A stretch of 64,000 nucleotides of DNA from contig NZ_LT629944.1 of the NCBI RefSeq assembly GCF_900104675.1, positions 620,001 to 684,000 of the forward strand. Reading direction: 5' to 3'. Positions 50,119 through 59,404 of this stretch are shown here, one piece after another (within the stretch, counting starts at the first letter, position 1; every line of letters starts with the position of its first letter). Source of the DNA: Angelakisella massiliensis (GTDB lineage Bacteria > Bacillota > Clostridia > Oscillospirales > Ruminococcaceae). The notes under the pieces were generated by a model that saw only the letters and a list, made by a program, of their open reading frames with translations, ran no database searches and had not been told where the DNA came from. A program made the position numbers and the translations under genes.

Positions 50119-50934
50119 TTAACGATCCTCTTGCGGCAGCGACACAAAGAAATCCAGAGCCCGCCGGATGTAGGTTTCCCAGAAATCCCACTCATGGGCT
50201 CCCGGACCTTCCTCCCAGGTGTGAGGATAACCGCACTCCTCCATCACTTCCAGAAGCTTGCGGCTCATGGGCATACATTCCTCGTCCTCGGTACCGCAGC
50301 AGAGATAGGCGGGCGGACGGCGGACGCCGGAAGCGGACAGGCGGCGGGTGAGAGCGTAGACGTCCTCTTCGCTGCCGCCGATGGGCTGGCCGGTATGGAA
50401 GATGCAGTCCCCCAGCCCTTCCCAATAGGAGTTGACATTATATTCCCTGGCAATGGTCTCCACATCCAGCGCCCCGGACAAGGAGGCAAAAGCCGCATAC
50501 TGTTCCGGGCACCGGAGAGCAGCCTTGCAAGCGCCATAACCGCCCATGGACAGTCCCGCGATGAAGGTATCCTGCCGGCGGGTGGAAACAGGAAAATGAG
50601 CCCGCACAAAAAGGGGAAGCTCCTGTGTGAGGTAGGTGAACCACTTCAGGCCATGAGCATTGTCTGTGTAATAATTGTTTTCCCCATAAGGCAGCACCAG
50701 CGCCATCCCCAGATGACCGGCATAGCGCTCCACATTGGTCCGCCGCAGCCAGACGGTTTCATCCCCATTCATACCATGGAGAAGATAAAGCACCGGAAAC
50801 GGCTTTCTGGGGGCATAGCACTCCTCCAGGGTCATGGCCGCCACCTGCCCGCTGGAATATTCCGGCAGGCAGACATTGACCTTGGTGATGGTCCGCAAGC
50901 TGTGGGAATAAAAGCTGCACTGAAACAAAGACAT
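50119..50934 (-). CDS. Esterase D/EstA-like serine esterase
   Basis: 271 residues, alpha/beta hydrolase of the putative-esterase family. The oxyanion motif is LYLLHGMNGDE (about 49-59), the nucleophile lies in AGLSMGGYGA (about 125-134), the acid probably in CGTEDEEC (about 214), and the histidine in GPGAHEWDFWE (about 247). No signal peptide, so cytoplasmic. Similar proteins deacetylate sugars or hydrolyse S-formylglutathione. ATG 50934 follows AGGAGTG. Confidence 0.88.
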   Translation of the reverse strand: MSLFQCSFYSHSLRTITKVNVCLPEYSSGQVAAMTLEECYAPRKPFPVLYLLHGMNGDETVWLRRTNVERYAGHLGMALVLPYGENNYYTDNAHGLKWFTYLTQELPLFVRAHFPVSTRRQDTFIAGLSMGGYGACKAALRCPEQYAAFASLSGALDVETIAREYNVNSYWEGLGDCIFHTGQPIGGSEEDVYALTRRLSASGVRRPPAYLCCGTEDEECMPMSRKLLEVMEECGYPHTWEEGPGAHEWDFWETYIRRALDFFVSLPQEDR

Positions 50935-51076
50935 CTGTTTTCACACTCCTATGTATCCATTGGCCCTCTGGTCTCATCATAAAATGTCCGGGACAGCTCA
51001 ATTGCAGCGTATGCTGAAAGAACACACCATCACCATATGCCGCTGCTGTGGGAACGCTGCCGAAAAAAGGGCTTTT

Positions 51077-51862
51077 TCAAAAACAAACCGGCTGGCTGGG
51101 CTCCAGGCGCCGGGCCACCTGCAGGAGAAAATCCCGTCCCTCTTCCAGACCGCTTTCCACCAGTACCTGACGCACTGTTTGCCCCGCCAGGTCCGGGGTA
51201 TTGTTTTCCTTGCTCAAATGTCCCAGAATAAACCGCCCCGTACCGCTGAGGGCCAGACGGCGGATGCACTGAGCGCTGTCGGTATTGGATAGATGTCCCC
51301 TGTCGGAACGGATGCGGGTTTTCAGATAATAAGGATAGGAGGAAACCGCCAGCATGGCTTCATCGTAGTTGGCCTCCAAAAACACCAGGTCCGCTCCATA
51401 CAGTCCTTCCCAGATCTCAGGCGTTACCCGGCCCAGGTCGGTGGCAAAGCCAACCGTCCGCTCCCCTGCCTCCAGGCGAAAGCCCTGAGAATGAGCCACA
51501 TCATGGGGGGTGTCAAAGGGGATGACCCCCATACCGGCGATATCGCTGGGGCCGGACAGCTCCATCAGCTGGGTATCCTTTTCGGCGCAGCCCGCCCGAA
51601 GAATACCGCACAGTGTCTCTTCCGAGGCGTACACCGGCGCACGCAGCCGTTTTGCCAGCACCCGCAGGCCGCTGATATGGTCGTTGTGATCATGGGTGAT
51701 CAGGATGGCCTTGACGGCGGAGGGATCGATCCCGCACTGGTCCAGGGCCGAAAGAATGCTTTTGCAGGAGCGTCCGGCATCGATGAGCACCCCGGCCTCT
51801 TTGGTTCCGATATAAGTGCTGTTGCCGCTGCTGCCGCTGAAAAGGGGACAAACATGGATCAA
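51077..51862 (-). CDS. walJ: MBL-fold metallohydrolase WalJ/YycJ-like
   Basis: 261 residues. Metallo-beta-lactamase ligands are in ILITHDHNDHISG (HxHxDH, about 55-64), then FDTPHD near 113, ATDLG near 134, and GHLSKEN near 211. The start SGSSGNSTYIG is typical of YycJ. TTG 51862 is 8 nt after AGGAGG. In Firmicutes walJ influences coordination of cell division and replication and sits near rlmH; here no WalRK genes lie in the window. Confidence 0.9.
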   Translation of the reverse strand: MIHVCPLFSGSSGNSTYIGTKEAGVLIDAGRSCKSILSALDQCGIDPSAVKAILITHDHNDHISGLRVLAKRLRAPVYASEETLCGILRAGCAEKDTQLMELSGPSDIAGMGVIPFDTPHDVAHSQGFRLEAGERTVGFATDLGRVTPEIWEGLYGADLVFLEANYDEAMLAVSSYPYYLKTRIRSDRGHLSNTDSAQCIRRLALSGTGRFILGHLSKENNTPDLAGQTVRQVLVESGLEEGRDFLLQVARRLEPSQPVCF

Positions 51863-51892
51863 TGGTGTTTCCTCCTGATGACGATAAAATAA

Positions 51893-51930
51893 AAACAAAG
51901 GGGGCCTGTCCCAACAGAACAGACCCCGGC
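51893..51930 (-). terminator. Terminator of murA
   Basis: Minus strand: GGGG-T-CTGT pairs with ACAG-G-CCCC, followed by TTTGTTTTTATTTT. It lies 11 nt past the murA stop and just before the walJ ribosome-binding site, so walJ may depend on read-through. Confidence 0.6.
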
Positions 51931-51940
51931 AGGGATTTGC

Positions 51941-53224
51941 TTACAGCGCTTTGGACAGGGGCGCGTCCGGCAGCGTTACCCGGCGGATATCCGCGCCCAG
52001 AGCGGTGAACTTCTCCACCACGTCCTCATAACCTCTCTCAATGTGAATGATTTCCTCGATCTCGGTGGTGCCGGTGGCCAGCAATCCGGCGATGATCATA
52101 GCCGCGCCTCCCCGCAGGTCGGTGCAGCGGACAGGAGCGGCGGTCAGCTCCCGCACTCCCTCGATCACCGCCACCTTGCCATCCACGGTGATATTGGCGC
52201 CCAGGCGGATCAGCTCGTCAATATACTTGAAGCGGTTGTCCCATACGCCTTCGGTGATGATGCTCACTCCGTCGGCCATGGTGAGCATGGCGGCCATCTG
52301 AGGCTGCATGTCGGTGGGAAAACCGGGATGGGGCATGGTCTTGACATTGATGCGTTTGAGCGGACCGGTGCGGCGGACCCGCAGCCAGTCGTCCCCTTCC
52401 TCAATTTCCGCTCCGGCGCTGCGAAGCTTGGCAGTGATGGGCTCCATATGCTTGGGAATCACGTTTTCCACCCGCACATCCCCGCCGGTGGCCACAGCGG
52501 CAGCCATATAGGTGCCTGCCTCGATCTGATCGGGAATGATGGTGTAGGAAGCGCCATGCATCACATCCACACCCCGGATCTTGATGACATCGGTACCAGC
52601 GCCCCGGACATCAGCGCCAATGGAGTTGAGGAAGTTGGCCAGGTCCACGATATGAGGCTCCTTGGCCACATTTTCCAGGATGGTCAAACCCTTTGCCCGG
52701 GTAGCGGCCAGCATGATATTCATCGTAGCCCCTACCGAAACCTTATCGAAATAGATATGAGCCCCCCGAAGCTGGTCGGCTTTGGCGTTGATCATACCGT
52801 TTTCAATCTCTACCTGAGCGCCCATGGCCTCAAAGCCTTTGATGTGCTGGTCAATGGGGCGGACCCCAAAATTGCAGCCGCCGGGCATGGAAACACTGGC
52901 CTGGCCGCACCGTCCCAGGAGGGAACCCAGAAAGTAATAGCTGGCCCGCATATTCCGCGCCAGATCATAAGGAACCACCGGGTCGCAGAGATAGCTGGTG
53001 TCGATCTCCACCGTCTTTTTGCCCAGCATCCGCACCCGGGCGCCCATCTCGGTGAGCATCTGAAGAAGCAGCGTCACATCGCTTACATTCGGAATATTTT
53101 CCAGCACACAAACTCCCTGGGCCAGAATAGTGGCAGGGATAATGGCTACAGCGGCGTTCTTCATGCCGCCGATCTCCACAGTACCCCGCAGGGTATTTCC
53201 TCCGGTGACAAAAAATTTATTCAA
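51941..53224 (-). CDS. murA: UDP-N-acetylglucosamine 1-carboxyvinyltransferase
   Basis: 427 residues. Active-site Cys is in MPGGCNFGVRPID (about 113-125). N-terminal GGNTLRGTVEIGGMKNAAVA holds the conserved KN pair (about 22-23), and GYEDVVEKFTALGADI is at the end. It transfers enolpyruvate to UDP-GlcNAc, the first committed step of peptidoglycan synthesis; Cys rather than Asp predicts fosfomycin sensitivity (known of the family). TTG 53224 follows AAGGAG. Confidence 0.96.
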   Translation of the reverse strand: MNKFFVTGGNTLRGTVEIGGMKNAAVAIIPATILAQGVCVLENIPNVSDVTLLLQMLTEMGARVRMLGKKTVEIDTSYLCDPVVPYDLARNMRASYYFLGSLLGRCGQASVSMPGGCNFGVRPIDQHIKGFEAMGAQVEIENGMINAKADQLRGAHIYFDKVSVGATMNIMLAATRAKGLTILENVAKEPHIVDLANFLNSIGADVRGAGTDVIKIRGVDVMHGASYTIIPDQIEAGTYMAAAVATGGDVRVENVIPKHMEPITAKLRSAGAEIEEGDDWLRVRRTGPLKRINVKTMPHPGFPTDMQPQMAAMLTMADGVSIITEGVWDNRFKYIDELIRLGANITVDGKVAVIEGVRELTAAPVRCTDLRGGAAMIIAGLLATGTTEIEEIIHIERGYEDVVEKFTALGADIRRVTLPDAPLSKAL

Positions 53225-54061
53225 AACGGTACTCTCCTTACATTCTCTCTCTTTACAATCACAAGGGTCCCAAAAGGGACAGGGAATATTCTAAAAACAC
53301 ACAAAAAGATTTCATGTTCTGTCCGGGGCAGGTTACTCCGGTCCAATCCATGAAATTTTGTTATCAGATTTTCCTTTATATATGATGGATGGAAAGATGG
53401 TATGGTAAAATCTTGTTGAAAATCGGCAAGCTTGTCCGCCGGAAAATCCCAACGCTCTGCCTGTTTAAGAGGCTTTTCCTCAAACTTTATATGCACAGAT
53501 TATTATACCATCTGCATGGAGAAAATGAAAGAGTTATCTGCAAAAAACCAGCGTTTTCTCCGGTACAAGAAGATTTTTCCAGAATATGGTCCTGATTTTT
53601 ATCATATCCGCTGCAAACGCATGGGCTTTTTCAGGCAAAAGGAGGGCCAAAGGGCATAAAACCTGGTTTTTACACCAACAAAAGGATCAGAAAGAACATC
53701 TTCCCCCAAATGTTTTTGGGGAGCAACAGTGACCGTTTGCAAAAGGATGAGGTACCTTTTTCCAGTCCCAAACAGCTGTATCCAAATTTTACCTGAAACT
53801 ATGCGTTTCCATCAGACGATTGTCACCCAAAAGGAGACGTCATCAGCTGTATCACAGGAAATTTACGGCGGAAGGAAGGTATACTGATGATGACTGTGGC
53901 CGAGAAGCAGTCTTTATTCCTTTTTTCAGAGCAGTTTCAGCAGAGGGCCTTGTATTTCATAAAAGACGCTTCCATATTAACTGTCCGCCTCAGATTTCGT
54001 CGGAACTGGATATTCCGCAGCTGAAGAAGCCTGATTTTTACCAGGCTCGTCCCCTTTTTGA
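53225..54061. other. Long non-coding gap upstream of murA
   Basis: 840 bp. A TATAAT-like -10 on the minus strand (53502-53507) could serve murA through a roughly 280-nt leader, but its -35 is weak. A hairpin CCCCAAA-TG-TTTTTGGGG is at 53704-53721. Short open frames exist on the plus strand (for example 53820-54071) without recognisable products. I see no RNA family or repeat shared with the rest of the window. Confidence 0.5.
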
Positions 54062-54104
54062 AAAAACATGACACATCCTCTGAGGAAAGCCCAAAGGATG
54101 TGTC
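54062..54104 (-). terminator. Terminator of lysS
   Basis: GACACATCCT and AGGATGTGTC form a perfect 10-bp stem (54070-54079, 54095-54104); on the minus strand ATGTTTTTTC follows. About 50 nt past the lysS stop. Confidence 0.75.
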
Positions 54105-54152
54105 AAAAAATCAATTTAAAATCGCTTTTTGTTTTTGCGATAAAGCCGCTTT

Positions 54153-55658
54153 TTACTTATCCAGCGGCTTCATGGCAGGAAACAGCAGGACGTCCCGGAT
54201 GCTGGAAGCGCCGGTAACCAGCATGGTCAGCCGGTCCACACCCATGCCCATGCCGCCCGTGGGGGGCAGGCCGTATTCCATGGCGGTGAGGTAATCCTCA
54301 TCCACATCACAGGCCTCATCGTCGCCGGCTGCCTTGGCTGCCGCCTGAGCCTCAAACCGCTCCCGCTGATCGATGGGGTCGTTCAGCTCAGAGAAGGCGT
54401 TGGCATATTCCCGGCCAATAATGAACAGCTCAAAGCGCTGGGTATACCGGGGATCATCCGGCTGCTTCTTGGCCAGAGGAGAAATGTCGGTGGGATGGCC
54501 GCAGAGGAAGGTGGGCTGGATCAGCTTGTCCTCGCAGTACTCCTCAAAGAACAGATTGAGGATCTCGCCCCACTTATGCCGCTCCTCATACTCGATGTGA
54601 TGCTCCTTGGCTACCGCACGGGCCTCTTCCAGGGTCTTAATCTGGTCAAAGTCCACTCCGGCATACCGCTTGACCGCTTCGGTCATGGTGATGCGCTCAA
54701 AGGGCTTGTCCAGATCCAGCTCCACGCCCTCATAGGTCAGCTGAGCACTGCCGGCCACCTTCTTGGCCACGGTACGAACCAGCTCTTCGGTCAGGTCCAT
54801 CATGCCGTGAATGTCGGTGTAAGCCTCGTACAGCTCCAGCATGGTAAACTCGGGATTGTGACGGGTGTCCATACCCTCGTTGCGGAAGGTACGGCCGATC
54901 TCATACACCCGGTCAAAGCCGCCCACAATCAGCCGCTTCAGATGCAGCTCCAGCGCGATGCGCAGATACATATCGATATCCAGGGTGTTGTGATGGGTGA
55001 TGAAGGGCCGGGCCGCGGCGCCGCCTGCCTGATTGTGGAGCACCGGGGTCTCCACCTCCAGATAGTTGCGGTTATCCAAAAAGCTGCGGATCTCCCGGAT
55101 CACCTGGCTGCGCTTGACAAAAACATCCTTGACTTCCGGATTGACGATCAGGTCCAGATACCGCTGGCGGTACCGGGTGTCCACATCCTTGAGGCCATGG
55201 AACTTCTCCGGCAGCGGCCGCAGGGACTTGGTCAGCAGGGTCAGCTTATCCACCTTCAGGGAAATCTCTCCCCGGCGGGTGCGGAACACCTCGCCTTCCA
55301 CACCCAGGATATCGCCCAGGTCATAATCGGACATGGCGGCGTAAGCTTCTTCACCCAGGTTGTTGATCTTGATGTAAAGCTGGATCTTGCCGGTGGGGTC
55401 CTGGATGTCCATAAAGGTTGCCTTGCCCATATCCCGCCAGCTCATCAAACGGCCGGCCACAGTGACAACCTTTCCCTCATAGGCTTCAAAATTTTCGGTG
55501 ATATCTTTGTTATAAGCGGTGCGGTCAAAACGGGTGATTGCAAAGGGGTCCTTTCCCTGAGCCACCAGCTTCGCCAAACGCTCCCGGCGGATACGCTGCT
55601 GTTCCTGAAGCTGCTCCTCAGCGTTTTCCTGCTGAAGCTGAAGGTTCTCGTCTGCCAT
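54153..55658 (-). CDS. lysS: Lysyl-tRNA synthetase, class II
   Basis: 501 residues. N-terminal OB-fold anticodon domain ([32 protein letters not shown], about 65-100). Class II motif 2 [23 protein letters not shown] (about 260-283) and motif 3 [15 protein letters not shown] (about 463-477) are intact. The N-terminal 20 residues are a Gln/Glu helix. ATG 55658 follows AAGGAGG. Downstream of greA in one operon, an arrangement frequent in Clostridia. No T-box was seen. Confidence 0.96.
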   Translation of the reverse strand: MADENLQLQQENAEEQLQEQQRIRRERLAKLVAQGKDPFAITRFDRTAYNKDITENFEAYEGKVVTVAGRLMSWRDMGKATFMDIQDPTGKIQLYIKINNLGEEAYAAMSDYDLGDILGVEGEVFRTRRGEISLKVDKLTLLTKSLRPLPEKFHGLKDVDTRYRQRYLDLIVNPEVKDVFVKRSQVIREIRSFLDNRNYLEVETPVLHNQAGGAAARPFITHHNTLDIDMYLRIALELHLKRLIVGGFDRVYEIGRTFRNEGMDTRHNPEFTMLELYEAYTDIHGMMDLTEELVRTVAKKVAGSAQLTYEGVELDLDKPFERITMTEAVKRYAGVDFDQIKTLEEARAVAKEHHIEYEERHKWGEILNLFFEEYCEDKLIQPTFLCGHPTDISPLAKKQPDDPRYTQRFELFIIGREYANAFSELNDPIDQRERFEAQAAAKAAGDDEACDVDEDYLTAMEYGLPPTGGMGMGVDRLTMLVTGASSIRDVLLFPAMKPLDK

Positions 55659-55766
55659 GTTGTTTTCCTCCTTACGCCGGATATCCGGCCCTTTCCTCGT
55701 CCTGAAAAATGCGAGCCCTGGTAAACAAAGCCCGCATCCTTCTCTTCACTGGCCGCGCCCCTGCTC

Positions 55767-56249
55767 TCAGGTGCGGATCTCCAGAATCTTGATGTTGAAA
55801 TTGCCGGCGGGGGCATGAACCTCCACCGTCTCCCCTTCTTTATGTCCCAGAAGAGCTTCGCCCACAGGGGACTTGTCGGTGATGGCGGGAATCTCGTTAT
55901 CGCTGGAGGATTCCGCGCTGCTGACCAGACGGTACTCCAGCTCCTCATCATATTTGATGTCCAGGATCTTGACGATGCTGCCGATGGAGACAATTCCCTT
56001 GGGGATGGCGTCCCGATCCACGATCTTGATATGCTTCATCTGCTCCTCAATGAGCAGAATGCGTGCCTCCAGCTGGGCCTGCTCATTTTTGGCCTCATCA
56101 TATTCGCTGTTCTCGGACAAATCTCCGAAGCCTCTGGCGGTTTTGATCTTATCCGCGATCTGGCTGCGCTTGACGGTTTTCAGTTCCTCCAGCTCCTGCT
56201 TGAGGTTCTCATAACCCTCGGCAGTCATCATAATGGTTTCCTGTGCCAT
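55767..56249 (-). CDS. greA: Transcript cleavage factor GreA
   Basis: 160 residues. N-terminal coiled coil (ETIMMTAEGYENLKQELEELKTVKR...) with the acidic tip FGDLSENSEYDEAKNEQ (about 42-58; conserved D and E residues act in RNA cleavage). C-terminal FKBP-like domain with SPVGEALLGHKEGETVEVHAP. It rescues backtracked RNA polymerase. ATG 56249 lies about 10 nt after GGAG. Confidence 0.95.
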   Translation of the reverse strand: MAQETIMMTAEGYENLKQELEELKTVKRSQIADKIKTARGFGDLSENSEYDEAKNEQAQLEARILLIEEQMKHIKIVDRDAIPKGIVSIGSIVKILDIKYDEELEYRLVSSAESSSDNEIPAITDKSPVGEALLGHKEGETVEVHAPAGNFNIKILEIRT

Positions 56250-56503
56250 AATGCAAGCACTCCTTTTTTCTGTTGATATTCGGGGGACCGGCCAAACGAT
56301 CCCAGAAAATTCTGTTTTTTTCGCCTTCTGCGGCTATAAGCAAAGAGGAAAGTCCCGCGTGACCCCGCGCAAGACTTTCCAGCGATCCGCCCGGGAGGTT
56401 TTCACCCCAGGGCATCCGACATATCGGCGGGGCTTTCCAAACGATCCCCGCTTTTTTCGGGATACGACTAGATAGGACAAATTGCGCCGCAACCTGCCCA
56501 GTA
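56250..56503 (-). promoter_or_regulatory. Structured 250-nt leader of greA-lysS with a repeated motif
   Basis: Minus strand. The motif GGATCGTTTGG occurs within 56437-56448 and 56292-56303 (plus strand CCAAACGATCCC, 12 nt identical), and a variant GGATCGCTGGAAAG lies at 56375-56388. Each sits in or beside a hairpin: GCGGGG/CCCCGC (56446-56451 with 56427-56432), GGAAAGTC/GACTTTCC (about 56349-56382) and GGGA/TCCC. No T-box, lysine riboswitch or other class I know fits. Confidence 0.55.
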
Positions 56504-56509
56504 GACATT

Positions 56510-56538
56510 ATTATAGTAAACTACACCCCCCCTGTCAA
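56510..56538 (-). promoter_or_regulatory. Promoter of greA-lysS
   Basis: Minus strand: -35 TTGACA (56533-56538), 17-bp spacer, -10 TATAAT (56510-56515). Both boxes are consensus. Start is expected near 56503. Between this and the S41 gene (56539-56901) I see no gene or clear terminator. Confidence 0.9.
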
Positions 56539-56901
56539 GTTTTATTTCTGGAAAATACCGGTGTTTTGACTGTTTTTTTCCTTGACACCGGGATGTTCTT
56601 GTATGTTTGTCCCATCTGCATTTTCTCCTCCGCCGCTTCTTTGTCCTATTGTATGGCGACCGGCAGAAAAAAATGTCTTTATGAATAAAACCCTCTGTTT
56701 TAAAAAAACAGGCCCCCTGTATCAGGACAAAGTGCTTCTGAAAGTAAAATACCACTTTCATGGCCAGCCATAAAAAACCGATCAGGTTTTCATTCTTGGC
56801 TGTGAGCCTGTGATAAAGGCATTTCTCTTTTCAGAACATCCTGAAACAAAGGGCCTGTGTTTATTTTTGATTTGAAGCCGCGGGTGCGCTTTCTGCGCCG
56901 C

Positions 56902-58140
56902 TCAGTCAGCCGCTACTGCCGTGGAGCCAGCTACGGCATTTTCCGTCTTGGCCAGAACAGTGACCACTTCCAGCGCTTTGCCCAGCTGTGTGTCCACTTC
57001 CTGTACGCCGTAAATATTGGCCCGCTCACTGTCCGCCACATTCAGCTTCACCCGGTAGTCAGGGCTTACGCCGACACCATTATAAGTCTCGCCATCGGTG
57101 GTAGCATACAGCGCGGTGGTCAGCACCAGACCGGAGCCGTCAATAAGCTTGTAATCCTTCTGGATGCTGCCCTGTCCGGCAGTGGTCAGGCCCACCACCT
57201 TGCCTTTGCTGTTTTGCTGAATGACCAGGGCAAACAGCTCCGGAGTACCCACAGTGGTGTCATCCACCAGCACCGCCATAGGCAGGTCATAGGAAGCGCC
57301 ATCAGATTCTCCCAAGGAAGTAAGAGTGCCATCCTTGGCCTTGCTACAGGCAATGTCCCCTTTGGGGCAGAACAGCTCCAGCATATCCATCACATATTCC
57401 GCGTTGCTGCTGCTGACCCCCCGCAGATCAAAGATCAGGGCGCTGACACCTTCCTGGGTCAGCTGCCGCACCGCCCGGTCCAGCTGTTCCGCTGTAGCGG
57501 CGGTGATATTGGAAAAGCGGATATAGCCTGACCCGGAAATATTCTGGCTGGTAACGGTGGGGGTATTCACCTGGCTGCGGGTGATTTCCAGGGTGGTCTC
57601 ATTGTTGTCCTGGCGCTTGACCAGTGTCAGCTTGGTACCAACATCCCCCTTGAAAGCAGCGGTGAGGGCCGCATAGTTATCCGCCCGGGCCGGTTCCCCA
57701 TCCACGCTGATGATGATATCCCCTTCCTGAAGGCCCACACTGGCGGCGGGAGAATCAGGATAAACGGTACGCAAACGGATATAGCCGTCCTCACTCAGCT
57801 CGGTGACCACACCGATGCCCACATACTGACCATCATCGGTTTTCTGATAGGCTTCATATTCCTTGGGGGTAAGATAACGGGCATAGGGATCCCCCAGACC
57901 GCTGATATATCCTGCCGCCGCGCCGGAAAGCAAAGCGTCCTCATCGATATCCCCATAATAGTTGTCCCGGACATAGCGGTCGATCTCGGAAAGCTTATCG
58001 TAGGTAGCTTCCCGCTCGTCCAGATTTTTCAGTTTATCATTGAAAATATTGGCGGAGCGGATGCTGGTGATGGCAAATACCACCGCCGCCACAAGGGCCA
58101 TATAGGCGATGGCCGCGCCCAGAGAAATTTTTTTGTTCAT
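56902..58140 (-). CDS. S41 (C-terminal processing) peptidase homologue, catalytic residues replaced
   Basis: 412 residues. One membrane segment (GAAIAYMALVAAVVFAI), a helical region, a PDZ domain (about 95-180, YVGIGVVTELSEDGYIRLRTVYPDSPAASVGLQEGD) and the S41 core. In active members the nucleophile lies in SASASE and the lysine in GKGxxQ. Here these read VGTPE and GQGSIQ, so Ser is Gly (about 295) and Lys is Gln (about 320). DLRGNPGG is DLRGVSSS. The protein is therefore probably a non-catalytic scaffold. ATG 58140 follows GGAGG. It is the last gene after ftsE-ftsX-M23. Confidence 0.88.
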   Translation of the reverse strand: MNKKISLGAAIAYMALVAAVVFAITSIRSANIFNDKLKNLDEREATYDKLSEIDRYVRDNYYGDIDEDALLSGAAAGYISGLGDPYARYLTPKEYEAYQKTDDGQYVGIGVVTELSEDGYIRLRTVYPDSPAASVGLQEGDIIISVDGEPARADNYAALTAAFKGDVGTKLTLVKRQDNNETTLEITRSQVNTPTVTSQNISGSGYIRFSNITAATAEQLDRAVRQLTQEGVSALIFDLRGVSSSNAEYVMDMLELFCPKGDIACSKAKDGTLTSLGESDGASYDLPMAVLVDDTTVGTPELFALVIQQNSKGKVVGLTTAGQGSIQKDYKLIDGSGLVLTTALYATTDGETYNGVGVSPDYRVKLNVADSERANIYGVQEVDTQLGKALEVVTVLAKTENAVAGSTAVAAD

Positions 58141-58180
58141 CGGCACCTCCGTATAGGCTGGACCCGGACAGGGTCCGAAT

Positions 58181-59353
58181 TTATGAAGCCAAATAGTTCA
58201 GGGGATTCTGATGCTGACCGTCAACACGGATCTCAAAATGGAGATGGTTGCCGGTGGACCAACCGGTGGTTCCCACCTTGGCGATGGTTTCGCCCTTGCT
58301 CACCCGCTCTCCCAGCTGGGCAACGATAGCGGAGAGGTGTCCGTAAAGGGTAGTATAACCGCCGCCATGGTCCACGATCATATACCGGCCATAGCCGACG
58401 CCGGGGACATAGGTATTCTTGGTGTAGCTGACCACCCCGGCATTGGGGGCCAGAATGGGTGTTCCGGCAGGAGCCGGGAAGTCCACGCCGGTGTGGAAAT
58501 CTGTACCGCCAAAGCGCCAGCCATAATAGGAGCTGATGCTGCGATAGCTGGGAATGGGATAGGAGAAGGAACCGCCCACATAATCTCCGCTGTTGTCCAT
58601 GGCGGCATAAATGGCGTCAATTTCGTCCTGGACCTCTTTCATCTCCTGCTGGAGCGCCTCTTTGTTGGCCAAAAATTCCTGCTCCATCTGAGAGATGTTC
58701 TGGATCTGCTGTTCTGTGGCGGACAGCTTCTGATCCAGCTCGGCTTTCTTTGCTTCCACCGAAGTCTGGGACGCCTCCAGATCCTCCCGGTCGGCATCCA
58801 GCGCCTTCTTGGCTTCCTCCACGCTGGCCTTGTCGGTATTGAGCTGATCGATCAACGCCTGATCGTGCTCCGCCACCCGCTTGAGATACTCGCTGCGGGT
58901 AAGAAATTCGCTGAAAGAATCGGATCCGAATACCAAACCCAAGGTGGTGGTATTGTCGGTCATATACATACTGCGGACCCGCTGCTTGAACAGCTCATAA
59001 TTTTCATCAATATCACTGTTGAGGTTGGCGATCTCTTCCTCACGGTTGGCGATTTCTGTTTCCAGATAGGTGATTTTCTGATTGAGAACGCTGATCTGTT
59101 CCTTGAGGATGGAAATCTCGCTGGCGGTTTTTTCTTTGATGGCCAGCTGCTTTTCCTTTTCCGTCTTGGCCTGATCGATCTTGTTCTGCAGCTCGGTTTG
59201 TTGTGCCTCCAGCTCCTCATAGCGGGAGTTCAGGTCCTTGAGGGTATCCTCATCATCCGCCTGCACCTCCATTGCCGCCAAAGGCAGCATCGCCAGCAGC
59301 ATCACACAGCAGACAACCGCTGCCGAAAGCTTGTACCAGAATTTTTTGCCCAT
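58181..59353 (-). CDS. EnvC-like M23 peptidase with N-terminal coiled coil
   Basis: 390 residues. Signal peptide (LSAAVVCCVMLLAMLPLAAMEVQA), a long coiled coil (about 30-250, many Q/K/E heptads such as EELEAQQTELQNKIDQAKTEK), then a C-terminal LytM/M23 domain. Zinc ligands are HTGVDFPAPAG (H and D) and HLHFEIRVDG (HxH), with YGRYMIVDHGGGYTTLYGHL between. It is the expected extracellular partner of FtsEX that hydrolyses, or activates hydrolysis of, septal peptidoglycan. ATG 59353 is after GAAGGTG. Confidence 0.92.
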   Translation of the reverse strand: MGKKFWYKLSAAVVCCVMLLAMLPLAAMEVQADDEDTLKDLNSRYEELEAQQTELQNKIDQAKTEKEKQLAIKEKTASEISILKEQISVLNQKITYLETEIANREEEIANLNSDIDENYELFKQRVRSMYMTDNTTTLGLVFGSDSFSEFLTRSEYLKRVAEHDQALIDQLNTDKASVEEAKKALDADREDLEASQTSVEAKKAELDQKLSATEQQIQNISQMEQEFLANKEALQQEMKEVQDEIDAIYAAMDNSGDYVGGSFSYPIPSYRSISSYYGWRFGGTDFHTGVDFPAPAGTPILAPNAGVVSYTKNTYVPGVGYGRYMIVDHGGGYTTLYGHLSAIVAQLGERVSKGETIAKVGTTGWSTGNHLHFEIRVDGQHQNPLNYLAS

Positions 59354-59404
59354 TGGAAAACACCTTCTTTGTCCTTGGTCCATGGGAAGACCGCCGCTTG
59401 TTTC

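Noticed and set aside
53820-54071. Possible 83-residue plus-strand protein in the murA-lysS gap
   Set aside because: A weak AAGGAGA is near, but composition is unlike local genes and no family is visible.
56250-56503. T-box or lysine riboswitch controlling lysS
   Set aside because: No T-box sequence (AGGGTGGNACCGCG) on the minus strand and no L-box core segments; greA is the first gene.
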